DNA from: Blastopirellula sp. J2-11
GTDB lineage: Bacteria; Planctomycetota; Planctomycetia; Pirellulales; Pirellulaceae
Length of the DNA: 64,000 nt
Reading direction: 5' to 3'
Assembly (NCBI RefSeq): GCF_024584705.1
Contig: NZ_CP097384.1
Location: forward strand, 2,790,001 to 2,854,000
Positions 28,735 through 37,800 of this stretch are shown here, piece after piece. Below the pieces are notes generated by a model. The model saw only the letters and a list, made by a program, of their open reading frames with translations, did not search any database and was not told the origin of the DNA. Both the position numbers and the translations under genes were made by a program. Numbering within the stretch: the stretch's first letter is position 1; each line of letters opens with the position of its first letter.

Positions 28735-30234
28735 CTACTCGGCTTCGACCAGTTCTTCTTCGTTGGCTTCTTCCGGTTGCAGGATCGTGCAGAAAGCATG
28801 GAAGCCGGGGAAGAAGTTCGGGGAGGAGACCGGCTCGTGAATGACCGATTTCTCGCTCCCTTGCCGCCAAATATGGAACGTCCCTTCCTGGATGTCGAAG
28901 TTTTGAATCTGGTTCCAAGGGACTTGCACCGGCGCTTTTTTGCCGCCAAAAAATGAGGTCGGAACGAACTCGATACGGTCGTTGTAGAAGGTGATATTGG
29001 GGGTCCAAGCGACAGGGCGCCCCTCGGCGATTTCACGCAGCATTGCCGAGCCGACTACCCCAGAGACGTGAGAGCGGAGCACTTCCAGATCGTCGTCGGC
29101 GCCTTGAACGTTGGCGCTGTAACTGATATTTGCGGCTCCAGAACCGGGACGCGGTTCGAAAGACATCTGCGTTTGCGTGCCGGTATAGGCGCCGTTGTGG
29201 TACATCCGCGTCGCCGAGTAAGTGAAGGACTCGACATCTTCGTAACGCATTTTTTTCTCACCGGTAATGCCCGATTGATAGACTCCCTGCTCGTGACAGC
29301 GAAACGCGGTACGCTCGCAATAGAAATAGACGAACACGCTGAGGCCGATCACGCCCAGCGGCGCCGCGATCCCGAGCAACGGATGTACGAAGAACAGCAA
29401 GGTGGACGCCAGGGTGAACAGGATTGCAAGCGCCCAGCCGATCGCTTTGAACCGCGTCGCCCGCTCGAAGAGGATCCGACCAAGTCCGCCGCTAGGGGCG
29501 GCGTCGGCGTCGCGCTCAGGAATCATTTTTCCCAGTAACCGAATCAGCAAGTACGAGTTCCGTCCTTTAATCGGAAAGCGGATCGAAGCATGTTCGTCTT
29601 CCGTGCGCCAGATGCAGACTTCATCCCCAAACACATCGACGGCAAGCAACTGTTCAAAAGGGATCAAGCTCTCTTGCGAAGCGCCGGTTGCAAGCGCGGT
29701 TGGGCTGATCGCCCAGCCCTCGCCGGCCGCGTGTTCGCCGCGGTCGAGCGATTCGGTCGCGCGCTGCTCCAGCATGTCAAGCAGCCGATTGTGCAGATTG
29801 ACAATCTCGTCAGGCTGGTCTTCTTTGACGCGATAGTTCATCACGATCGGCTTGTCGCGATCGGCGACCCAGTAGCGAACATCGCGCTGCACGCCGGCCG
29901 CATTGCCGTTGTTAAAGACCTTCTTGTCCCACAGCGACATCGCCAAAACGTCGCCGTCCGAGAATGTATGATCTTCTCCTGCTTCGTGGAGGGTGAAGCC
30001 TTCGCCCAGATCGGTGCACCAAAGACGCGAGCGACGTTTGGCGAAAGCGATCGCTTCGATCAACCCGGTGACGGCAATGCCCCCGTAAAAGAAAACGTCA
30101 TCCCAGACATCCGCCTTCTGAATGCTAAGCACGATCCCCGCAACGATCAAAATGGGGCCGATGGCGCGGAGGAGATGAAAGACCCACGAGATTTTGCCGC
30201 GAACCAGGACCCGCTCTGAAGTGGAATCAGACAT
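28735..30234 (-). CDS. Membrane protein of unknown function
   Basis: 499 residues from ATG 30234 (MSDSTSERVLVRGKISWVF). Helices are visible near residues 20-70 (LLRAIGPILIVAGIVLSIQ, VFFYGGIAVTGLIEAIAFA) and near 255-300 (ALAILFTLASTLLFFV, IAAPLGVIGLSVFVYFYCER). Between them is a soluble part with repeated PH-like phrases (FGDEVCIWRTEDEHASIRFP); after them another such block (ITFYNDRIEFVPTSFFGG, NFDIQEGTFHIWRQG). The two halves may be related beta-barrel modules. The frame continues upstream to 30420, but that part lies in a hairpin repeat. Not recognised. Confidence 0.65.
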   Translation of the reverse strand: MSDSTSERVLVRGKISWVFHLLRAIGPILIVAGIVLSIQKADVWDDVFFYGGIAVTGLIEAIAFAKRRSRLWCTDLGEGFTLHEAGEDHTFSDGDVLAMSLWDKKVFNNGNAAGVQRDVRYWVADRDKPIVMNYRVKEDQPDEIVNLHNRLLDMLEQRATESLDRGEHAAGEGWAISPTALATGASQESLIPFEQLLAVDVFGDEVCIWRTEDEHASIRFPIKGRNSYLLIRLLGKMIPERDADAAPSGGLGRILFERATRFKAIGWALAILFTLASTLLFFVHPLLGIAAPLGVIGLSVFVYFYCERTAFRCHEQGVYQSGITGEKKMRYEDVESFTYSATRMYHNGAYTGTQTQMSFEPRPGSGAANISYSANVQGADDDLEVLRSHVSGVVGSAMLREIAEGRPVAWTPNITFYNDRIEFVPTSFFGGKKAPVQVPWNQIQNFDIQEGTFHIWRQGSEKSVIHEPVSSPNFFPGFHAFCTILQPEEANEEELVEAE

Positions 30235-30351
30235 GACGCGCCTTTCCTGCATGAAGAGAAGATGAAGAGCACCGAAACAGAAAGAGGTCGATGCGGTTCT
30301 TATATCGCAGGCGGAGAGCGATTGCAAATATTTGAAGGGGGGCAGTTCTTT

Positions 30352-30445
30352 GTAGCCCGATGCGCGAGCGAGGGAAAATCGCTTGGCGATTTCAAGACGG
30401 TTCGAAGTAGCCAACCGCATTTCCCTCGCTCGCGCGTCGGGCTAC
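30352..30445. repeat. GCGAGGGAA hairpin element, copy 1
   Basis: 94-base inverted repeat: left arm GTAGCCCGATGCGCGAGCGA, then GGGAAA; right arm TTTCCC then TCGCTCGCGCGTCGGGCTAC, with a centre containing TTTCAAGACGG. Related copies are at 52399-52495 and 61606-61701, plus a lone half at 61737-61780. Lies between the divergent-side ends of two leftward genes. Confidence 0.8.
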
Positions 30446-30460
30446 GAAGAGAATGGGGGC

Positions 30461-30490
30461 AAAAAAAAGCCGGCCCGATGGGGCCGGCTT
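30461..30490 (-). terminator. Rho-independent terminator of the 1270-residue gene
   Basis: On the minus strand AAGCCGGCCC-CATC-GGGCCGGCTT followed by a run of T (eight A at 30461-30468 on the plus strand). A textbook intrinsic terminator 25 bases past the stop of the PVC cytochrome gene. Confidence 0.9.
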
Positions 30491-30514
30491 ACAAATTCAA
30501 GTGGCATCCAACTT

Positions 30515-33500
30515 CTACCGTTTGGTCGATGGCTTACCGGCGACTTTCGCTTCGGGCGCGGCGCCCAGGAAGGTCATCAGGTCAGCGATCTCTTCGGCGG
30601 TGAGCGGGTCGAGCAAGCCTTCCGGCATCACGCTGGTCGGGCTGGCGGCGATCTCGTCGATCTCGTTGGAGAAGATCGTCCGTTTTCGTCCATCCTGACC
30701 GGTGAGGATAATGTCGCCGTCGGTCGTGCGGGTCACGAGTCCCACATAGATTTGACCATCCATCGTGAGGACTTTACGAGCGGCGTACTGATCCGAAATT
30801 ACATGCGACGGGAACAGCACCGATTCGAGAATCTGTCGTTTCTGGAAGCGGCGCGCCACTTCGGTCAGGTCGGGGCCAACCGCTTCGCCGACCGAGCCAA
30901 CGCGGTGACAAGCGACGCATTGCGCTTTTTTGAAGACCGCTTTGCCGTTGGTCGAATCGCCGCCGGCAAACTTGTCGTCGGTCATGTAGTCGAGCAATTC
31001 TTCCAGGTTCCAGTTCCCTTTCGCCACATCGATCGGCTTCGCTTCCGGCATCTCGGGATGCGTCTGGGCGAACCAGTCTTGCCAGGCGACGACGCGATCG
31101 GCGATCGGCGCCGAGTTGCTGGCCGGGAATTCCCCGGTCCATTTTTCGAGCAGGCGAATCGCGTTGATGCCCCCTTCATCTTGCAGTTGGTCGGCCAGGA
31201 TGATCAGCTGGCGGAGATGTTCAGGATTGGTCGAGGTCGCCGGGGCGTTGCGTAACTTGGCTAACACGGCGCTGGCGAACTCTCCTTTCAAAATCGAAAG
31301 GCTGTCCAGCAGTAATGCGAAGTTCTCGCCGGTCGGTTGTTGTGCTAGACCCATCGCGACCGAAGTACGGCGTTCTGGAAAGTCGCGATAGACCTCTCGC
31401 AGATAGGACATCATCTCTTCGTCGCCGCTTTCGGCCAGGATCGCGACGATCCCCATTTGCAGACGTTCGATCACAGCGCCTTCGCGGCCTTGCAGCTTTT
31501 GGTCGACGTCACGCAGCGTTTCGACAATATATGGAGGGCGATCTTCGGGCAGTTCAAATAACGCGGCGAGCGTTGCGTTCGGCCAAACGTCGCCCACGGT
31601 CAGCAGCAACAGTTTCTCGGTGTCATCCAGATGGCCGACAAACTGCTTGGTCGACATTTCGACATAGCCTCGCAGGCCTTCACCCCCTTCGATTTCAAGT
31701 CCCTTTTCCAGGTGGCCGATCAGCTTGAGCTTTTGCTCGCGCGTCCAGCCGGTGGGAATAAAGGTCATTTGCATCGCTAGGAACAAGCGTTCGCTGTTGG
31801 GGATATCGCTGTCGAGATGTGCGATATAACGATCGGTGATCGAGGATTCCTGCAGGAAGGCGAGCGTCTGAATGAGTTCGCGATTCATCACGTGATCGCC
31901 GGCCGGAAACTCACGGGCAACTTGTTCGCCGATCCGTCCCAGATCGGATTTTTGCAGTTCGCCCCGCAAGATGGCGACTTGAATGATACGCATGATATCT
32001 TTGAAGTCTTGGTCGTTTAGGTAGGTGTCCAGCAGTTCGCTGGCTCGATTGCAAACGGCCGTCGCACGCTCATGAGTGGGAGCTGCGGTCATCGCCGCCA
32101 GAGCGCCCATGTTGAACAAGTGAGCATCTTTGGTCGCGATGATTTCGGCAAACCATTCGTCGATCGGCTGACGTTCGAGCAAGCGTCGCGCGGCCCAAGC
32201 TTCGCGGCGATCACTGGAGGTGAGAGCCGCTTCAATAAGGCTCAACGGAACGCGAGCATCTTTGTAGGCGAGCGCTTCGCAAGCGGCGCGACGAACTTTG
32301 GGGCTGCCGTCCGAGACGAGGTCCGCGATCCGATCCATCGCTTCCTGATCGGATCGCAGGCCGAGCAATTTCAACGTCTTCAGACGCACGTCGGCGTCCG
32401 GATCGGCCGAAAGTTTCAGGAGAAATTCAATGCTGGGCGTCGGGCCATAAAGCTGCATCAGTTCCAATGCGCGAACGCGGAACTGCGATGGATTCTTTTC
32501 GGCGATCGCGACTCCTTGGACTTGCGCGTCCCAGGTATCGCCCATCGACTGTTGGATTTCGGCGATGTGCTGACGTCCCCAGGCGCTGTGCGGTTGGGGT
32601 TGGCGAACCGCAGCGGCGATGCCGGTTTCGTCTTTCAATTGGCCTGCGGGCTCCTCCCCTTTCCAGACGATGCGATACAGCCCGCCGTCGGTGCCGCGAC
32701 CGCCGGTGCAGACATACAGCCAGCCGTCGGGGCCGACATCAATATCGGTCGCGTTGAACTGCTTCCCTTCCAGGAAGACTTCCTGTTGGGCTCGATAGCC
32801 GGCGCGTTCGGTAATGAATTGCAGCGTGGTGATCCGGCCATTCGACCAGTCGCAAGTGAAAAGACGATCTTGATAGCGGATCGGGAACTTCTGGTGGTCG
32901 TAAAAAACCATGCCGGTCGGCGAAGCCGCTTTGGTTTCGAGCGTAGCCGGCAAGCTGTCAATATAGAACGACGGCCACTTGGCCCAACCGCTGCGCCAGC
33001 CAAATTCGGCGCCGGGGAAGACTTGCAATACGCGCGGCGGCAAGTGCCAGACGAGCCCTTCGTCCCACTCCATGTCGGAATCGTAGGTGAAGAGATCCCC
33101 TTCGCGATTGAATGCGATGTCGTACGAGTTGCGGAGGCCGCCTGCGACGATCTCGACAAAGCTGCCGTCGATATCGGTTCGCAAAACCATGCCGCCGGGA
33201 GCTTTAACGCCGACAGCATGGCCGCCGGGATCTTCAAAGCGTTTGACCAGGTCCCCTTCGTAATAGTTGCGGTGGGGGCTGGTTTCCGAAATCTTGCCGG
33301 CCAGTTCCGTATGGTTGCCGACCGTCAAATAGATCAATCCATCCGGGCCGAGCGCCATTTGATGCGCGCCATGTTCGCCCAGAGGACCAGTGAACCGGAT
33401 AAGCGTTTCGCTGATCGAAAGCTGCCCATCTTTATCTTCGTCTTTCAGGTGATACATCGCGGTCCCCTGCGGCCCTTCGCCGACGACATAGACGTCGCCG

Positions 33501-34327
33501 TTGAGCGGCAGGATCCCTTGTACGTTTTTGACTTCGTCGCAGTAGACGCGTGAGTTGTCGACGACGCCGTCCCCATTTTCGTCGGAGAAGAGCATCAACG
33601 GCCCTCCTTCTTGCGAAGCGACGACGCTGCCGAACTCGTTAAAGGCCATTGCGATCAATGAGCCGGTCTTTTCGGCTGAGATTACTTCCTGAATCGCGAA
33701 GCCCGGCATGATCTGAAAACGGGGCTCTTCCTGCGGTTCGGTCGACGTTGAGACGCTTGTCGCCGGCGCACCGACCGGCGGAACCGGAGCGAAGCCGTCA
33801 GCCAACCAGGGAGCGGTCGTCCCTAGCGGGCCCAATACCTGAGCTGCCGACCAAAGCGAATCATTCAATTGCAACGATTGCCATTGGGGGATGGACTGGA
33901 TGCTCGTCAGCCAGGTTCCGTCAGAGACGACATCTTGGACACGGCCATTGGAGTCGGTGAACTCGACTCGAACCGACAAACCGGCCGAAGAGCCGGTGGT
34001 ATTGGTGACTTGAACGCCGACGACGTTACGCCCTGCAATCAGGTGACGCGTGATGTCAATCGTGCGCATTTGTCGCCAATTAGAGCCGGAAGCGATGCGA
34101 GCTCCATTGATCCAGAGCTCATAGGCGTCATCGGCGGCGACCTGCAGGATCGCACGTTGCGATCCGCGCACGTTGATCGTCTTCCGAAAGAAGCAGCTAG
34201 AGCGAGGAACCGCATCTTTGGAATGCTGCGGGGCCCAGATCCAGTTGGCGGTCTCGGCTTGAACAGTTCCTGCTGCAATGAGCAGGAGACCGCAAGTCAC
34301 GAGCTGAGTCAGTCTTTTGGCGTTCAT
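30515..34327 (-). CDS. PVC-type dehydrogenase propeller, HEAT repeats and c-type heme, multidomain
   Basis: 1270-residue exported protein. Signal MNAKRLTQLVTCGLLLIAAGTVQA (ATG 34327; 34342 also possible). Domains in order: a jelly-roll like that in alpha-rhamnosidases (NWIWAPQHSKDAVPRSSCFF, DDAYELWINGARIASG), residues about 25-150; a sugar-dehydrogenase-like propeller of the PVC membrane-bound type (GPDGLIYLTVGNHTELAGK, TDIDVGPDGWLYVCTGGRG), about 210-560; HEAT-like repeats; and a C-terminal c-type cytochrome with CVACHRVG near 1137 followed by GPDLTEVARRF. This is the standard PVC heme-protein plan with an added jelly-roll. It likely oxidises a sugar in the periplasm; substrate unknown. Confidence 0.9.
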   Translation of the reverse strand: MNAKRLTQLVTCGLLLIAAGTVQAETANWIWAPQHSKDAVPRSSCFFRKTINVRGSQRAILQVAADDAYELWINGARIASGSNWRQMRTIDITRHLIAGRNVVGVQVTNTTGSSAGLSVRVEFTDSNGRVQDVVSDGTWLTSIQSIPQWQSLQLNDSLWSAAQVLGPLGTTAPWLADGFAPVPPVGAPATSVSTSTEPQEEPRFQIMPGFAIQEVISAEKTGSLIAMAFNEFGSVVASQEGGPLMLFSDENGDGVVDNSRVYCDEVKNVQGILPLNGDVYVVGEGPQGTAMYHLKDEDKDGQLSISETLIRFTGPLGEHGAHQMALGPDGLIYLTVGNHTELAGKISETSPHRNYYEGDLVKRFEDPGGHAVGVKAPGGMVLRTDIDGSFVEIVAGGLRNSYDIAFNREGDLFTYDSDMEWDEGLVWHLPPRVLQVFPGAEFGWRSGWAKWPSFYIDSLPATLETKAASPTGMVFYDHQKFPIRYQDRLFTCDWSNGRITTLQFITERAGYRAQQEVFLEGKQFNATDIDVGPDGWLYVCTGGRGTDGGLYRIVWKGEEPAGQLKDETGIAAAVRQPQPHSAWGRQHIAEIQQSMGDTWDAQVQGVAIAEKNPSQFRVRALELMQLYGPTPSIEFLLKLSADPDADVRLKTLKLLGLRSDQEAMDRIADLVSDGSPKVRRAACEALAYKDARVPLSLIEAALTSSDRREAWAARRLLERQPIDEWFAEIIATKDAHLFNMGALAAMTAAPTHERATAVCNRASELLDTYLNDQDFKDIMRIIQVAILRGELQKSDLGRIGEQVAREFPAGDHVMNRELIQTLAFLQESSITDRYIAHLDSDIPNSERLFLAMQMTFIPTGWTREQKLKLIGHLEKGLEIEGGEGLRGYVEMSTKQFVGHLDDTEKLLLLTVGDVWPNATLAALFELPEDRPPYIVETLRDVDQKLQGREGAVIERLQMGIVAILAESGDEEMMSYLREVYRDFPERRTSVAMGLAQQPTGENFALLLDSLSILKGEFASAVLAKLRNAPATSTNPEHLRQLIILADQLQDEGGINAIRLLEKWTGEFPASNSAPIADRVVAWQDWFAQTHPEMPEAKPIDVAKGNWNLEELLDYMTDDKFAGGDSTNGKAVFKKAQCVACHRVGSVGEAVGPDLTEVARRFQKRQILESVLFPSHVISDQYAARKVLTMDGQIYVGLVTRTTDGDIILTGQDGRKRTIFSNEIDEIAASPTSVMPEGLLDPLTAEEIADLMTFLGAAPEAKVAGKPSTKR

Positions 34328-34756
34328 GGCTGGTTGGAGCATTCGAGCAGTCGGCCTGTTTTCGTCGTTTCGTGTCTCTGCCCTGGGGTATGCCGATCTC
34401 CCACGACACTGCGTCGTGCGAAAGGAAATTCGACATCATTTCAAGAATCGGGACTCTGGATTCACAAAATCAGCAAAACTGACATGTCCGGCATAATTAT
34501 GAAAAATTACCATGCCTGCTAGCGAAAACGTGCCAGAGGGCTGGCGCATGCATTCCGAGAAAAGTAAGGGAAAAAGGTAACGCATTTACTTGTTATTGAC
34601 CGTCACCGCTTCAACGGGCTACGATGCAAATGCCCCGTCTAGATAGAATGCAGCGTTTGTGAGAACGCCCTGCCTTCCCCCATTTGACTCTATTCCGATT
34701 TTCCCCACTCGCGGCCTCGCTCGCTTATCGCGGCGCTGTGGAAAGGATATTCCCCG
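34328..34756. other. Divergent promoter region between the PVC cytochrome and the peptide ABC operon
   Basis: About 430 bases without a gene. A TTGACC / 18 bases / TACGAT pair at 34597-34626 is the best candidate promoter for the ABC operon. No hairpin element of the dispersed families is present. Confidence 0.5.
34597..34626 (+). promoter_or_regulatory. Candidate promoter of the peptide ABC operon
   Basis: TTGACC at 34597-34602, 18-base spacer, TACGAT at 34621-34626. It leaves a leader of about 120 bases before the ATG at 34757. Confidence 0.35.
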
Positions 34757-36763
34757 ATGAAATGGCGTCTACTGTCTTGTTTCTTGCTCTTTGCCTGCTT
34801 GTTGATAGCGGGGGTTTCGGGCTGTGGCGGATCAACTCCCACGGCCACCGACTCCTCCAAAGAAGGAGCATCCAGTTCTGAAGGAGAAACCACATCCGGG
34901 GATGGGATGGCTGCGGGGACTGGGGAGGAGAAAAAAGAAGATGTTGAGGAAGAGCCAGAGATGCTGCTGGAGCCGTTTGACGCTCCCCCTTTGGAAGAAA
35001 TTGACGCGAAAGTGAAATGGGTCGACCAGCGCGTCATCGATCCGATCGAACTGCTCGCAAAGCAACTCGAAAAAGAGCCGCCGCTCACCGATGTCGAGAC
35101 GGCGTTAAAACTAAAAAACAATTTTCCCCCCAACAAAGAGAACAACGACAAAATCTTGTCGGCGCTCGGGCGCTTGCCGAAGTCGGATAAAGAGGTCGAC
35201 TATGACGCGACGATTGTTCGGCATGTTGGCGGCGACGCCAAAAGCACCAATCCGCTGATGATCAGCTCGGTCACCGAGTTTGATGTGGTCGGGTTGATGG
35301 GGATCGAGATCTACGGTTTCGACTGGAACATGGATCCGCTGGCCAATTCCGACTACGTCGTCAGTTGGCAGACCAGCGAAGACGGCATGTACGACAAGCT
35401 CGTCTTGCGTGACGACATCTACTGGTCGGACGGCAAAAAGTTCACGGCCCAGGACGTGATGTTCTCGTTTCAGGTGATCATGGATCCTGAATCGCGCGTT
35501 CCGGCCGTCAAGCAAGGAACCGACAAGATTCGTTGGGTTCAAGCCTACGACGATCAGACGATCGTCTACTTTCACCGCGAGTCGACTCCGGTCAACGTCT
35601 GGAACATCAACTTCCCGGTGATCCCTAAGCATGTTTACGAAGAAACGATCAAAGAAGACCCGACGATGCGCTTGAGCGCGGCTCACGCCGAATTGGAGTC
35701 GAATCCGGTTTGCGGCGGCGCTTACAAGCTGGTCAAGCATGATCGCGGTCAAGAAATCGTGCTGGAGCGACGCGAAGGGTTCTACATGGTCGACGGCAAG
35801 CAAGTCCGCCGGAAACCGTACTTCAAGACAATTCGCTTTCGAATTATCGAAGATCCCAATACGGCGATGTTGGCGCTCAAAACCGGCTCGATCGAAGAGA
35901 TGGCGATCACGGCCGATCTTTGGACGACGCAGGCCAACGACGACAAGTTCTATGAAAAGAATACGAAAGTGACCGCGACCGAGTGGGTCAGCTTCCATAT
36001 TTGCTGGAACACGAAGTCTCCGTTTTTTACGGACAAACGCGTTCGCCAAGCGATGTCTTACGCATTCGATCATCAAGAGATGATCGACAAGCTGTTTAGC
36101 GGGCTTTACGAACCGGCGGCCGGACCGTTTCATCCGACTTCGTGGATGTCGCCTAAACCGATGCCGGAGCCTTACAAGCAAGATCTCGACAAAGCTGAAG
36201 AATTGCTGGACGAAGCCGGTTGGGTCGATAGTGACTTTGACGGTATTCGTGATAAAGAAATCAACGGCAAGCAGGTCCGCTTTGAGTTTTCGGTCACTTG
36301 CCCTCCCAGCCCCAATATGGAGCGGGTCGCCCGGTTGTTGAAACGGAGTCTGAGCAAGATCGGCGTCGCGTGTAACATCAAGCTGGTCGAATTCACGGCG
36401 CTGCAGCAGATGAACCTGGACGGCCAGTTTGAAGCGACCTTGGGAGGTTGGGGAACGAGCACCGATCCCTATTCTTCGGAGAACATCTTCGCCACCGGCG
36501 AAGGTCGCAACTACGGACGGTATTCCAATCCCGAAATCGACAAGCTCTTTGACCAGGGGCAAAAGGAATTCGATCGCGAAAAACGAGCCGAGATCTACGG
36601 CAAGATTCACAAAATCTTGTACGAAGATCAGGTCTACACCTGGCTCTTCTATCGCAATTCGTTCTACGGTTTCAACAAGAAGCTCCGCGGCTATCGCTTT
36701 AGTCCCCGTGGACCGTACAACTACAGTCCCGGTTTCAATAGCATTTGGGCCGCCCAGCCGTAA
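34757..36763 (+). CDS. Family 5 extracellular solute-binding lipoprotein (OppA/YejA-like)
   Basis: Captures peptides or similar solutes for the ABC importer encoded directly downstream. 668 residues, longer than OppA because of an acidic linker after the lipobox (LIAGVSGCGG, then a Ser/Glu-rich stretch to about residue 75). Family 5 motifs: LRDDIYWSDGKKFTAQDVMFSF near 210, VCGGAYKLVKHDRGQEIVLER, SPFFTDKRVRQAMSYAFDHQ near 425, and GGWGTSTDPYSSENIFATGEG near 570. Closest in style to YejA/DppA-type proteins; ligand not predictable. First gene of a four-gene operon. Confidence 0.92.
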   Translation: MKWRLLSCFLLFACLLIAGVSGCGGSTPTATDSSKEGASSSEGETTSGDGMAAGTGEEKKEDVEEEPEMLLEPFDAPPLEEIDAKVKWVDQRVIDPIELLAKQLEKEPPLTDVETALKLKNNFPPNKENNDKILSALGRLPKSDKEVDYDATIVRHVGGDAKSTNPLMISSVTEFDVVGLMGIEIYGFDWNMDPLANSDYVVSWQTSEDGMYDKLVLRDDIYWSDGKKFTAQDVMFSFQVIMDPESRVPAVKQGTDKIRWVQAYDDQTIVYFHRESTPVNVWNINFPVIPKHVYEETIKEDPTMRLSAAHAELESNPVCGGAYKLVKHDRGQEIVLERREGFYMVDGKQVRRKPYFKTIRFRIIEDPNTAMLALKTGSIEEMAITADLWTTQANDDKFYEKNTKVTATEWVSFHICWNTKSPFFTDKRVRQAMSYAFDHQEMIDKLFSGLYEPAAGPFHPTSWMSPKPMPEPYKQDLDKAEELLDEAGWVDSDFDGIRDKEINGKQVRFEFSVTCPPSPNMERVARLLKRSLSKIGVACNIKLVEFTALQQMNLDGQFEATLGGWGTSTDPYSSENIFATGEGRNYGRYSNPEIDKLFDQGQKEFDREKRAEIYGKIHKILYEDQVYTWLFYRNSFYGFNKKLRGYRFSPRGPYNYSPGFNSIWAAQP

Positions 36764-36801
36764 GTTGTCATCGCTCGCCGAAACCGAAGAAATCGAAGCC
36801 T

Positions 36802-37788
36802 ATGCTTGTTTATATCATTCGCCGATTGTTGATTAGCGTTTTGACGTTGGTCTTGATTACGGCTTTCGTCTACGGATTGGTTCGCTCGATGCCGGGCTCT
36901 CCTTTAACGGCGATGATCGCCGGCGGAGGGGACTCGTCAGACAAGTCGATCAGCACGCAGCAGTACGAGCGGATGAAGGAACAGTTCGGGCTCAACAAGC
37001 ATTGGACGCTCGGTTATTTGGATTGGCTGAACGGCGTACGCAAGGGAGATTTGCAAAACGCGCTGACGCAGCCGGGAACGGTCGCCAAGTTGATCAGTGA
37101 TCGGATGGCGGCGACCTTGCTGCTCTCGGTCACGTCCTTGATTTTGGCATATCTGCTGTCGATACCACTGGGGCTTTATTCGACCGCGAGAAACGGAACG
37201 ATACCTGAACGCAGCACGAGTCTTATTCTCTACATGCTCTACTCGTTTCCGGTCTTCGTCGCGGCGCTCTATCTGCAGATCTTGTTTCACGTCAATTTGG
37301 AATGGTTGCCGTTATACGGAGTGACCAGTTCCAACTACGCCGAGATGTCGATCTTTGGAAAGGCTTGGGATCTTTTCTTGCATTGCCTGTTGCCGGTTAC
37401 CTGCTTTACTTACACGTCGCTCGCTTACTACACCCGCTTCATCAAAGCGAACATGCTGGAAGTGGTGCAGCAAGATTACATTCGGACCGCCAAAGCGAAG
37501 GGAGTCGGCCCCTTCAAGATTTTGACGGTGCATGCTTTCCGTAACTCGCTGATCCCGTTTGTGACGTTGATCGGTCTGACGCTGCCCAGCTTGTTTAGCG
37601 GCGCGATCATCATCGAGAAGATCTTTAGCTGGCCGGGGATGGGCGCTCTTTTTCTCGAAGCGATCAGTCAACGCGACTACCCGCTGGAGATGGGGCTCGT
37701 CCTCATGTTTTCTGTCCTGACGTTATTGGGCCAGTTGCTCGCCGATGTGTTATACGGCGTGGTTGATCCGCGAATTACTTATTCTTAG
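36802..37788 (+). CDS. Peptide ABC transporter permease, DppB/OppB/YejB type
   Basis: 328-residue inner-membrane subunit. Starts MLVYIIRRLLISVLTLVLIT, the usual first helix of DppB-type permeases; the frame upstream (36745) overlaps the binding-protein gene and is not used. About six helices. The EAA loop that contacts the ATPase is visible as DYIRTAKAKGVGPFKILTVH near residues 230-250. Lies 38 bases after the binding protein and 12 before the second permease. Confidence 0.93.
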   Translation: MLVYIIRRLLISVLTLVLITAFVYGLVRSMPGSPLTAMIAGGGDSSDKSISTQQYERMKEQFGLNKHWTLGYLDWLNGVRKGDLQNALTQPGTVAKLISDRMAATLLLSVTSLILAYLLSIPLGLYSTARNGTIPERSTSLILYMLYSFPVFVAALYLQILFHVNLEWLPLYGVTSSNYAEMSIFGKAWDLFLHCLLPVTCFTYTSLAYYTRFIKANMLEVVQQDYIRTAKAKGVGPFKILTVHAFRNSLIPFVTLIGLTLPSLFSGAIIIEKIFSWPGMGALFLEAISQRDYPLEMGLVLMFSVLTLLGQLLADVLYGVVDPRITYS

Positions 37789-37800
37789 ACGCAGTTAAAT

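Noticed and set aside
32072-33553. 493-residue open frame on the plus strand
   Set aside because: It lies inside the 1270-residue PVC gene read the other way and has shadow-type composition.
35111-36610. 499-residue open frame antisense to the binding-protein gene
   Set aside because: It is the shadow of a well-supported family 5 binding protein; its product is rich in Arg/His/Val with no domain, as expected of an antisense frame in GC-rich DNA.
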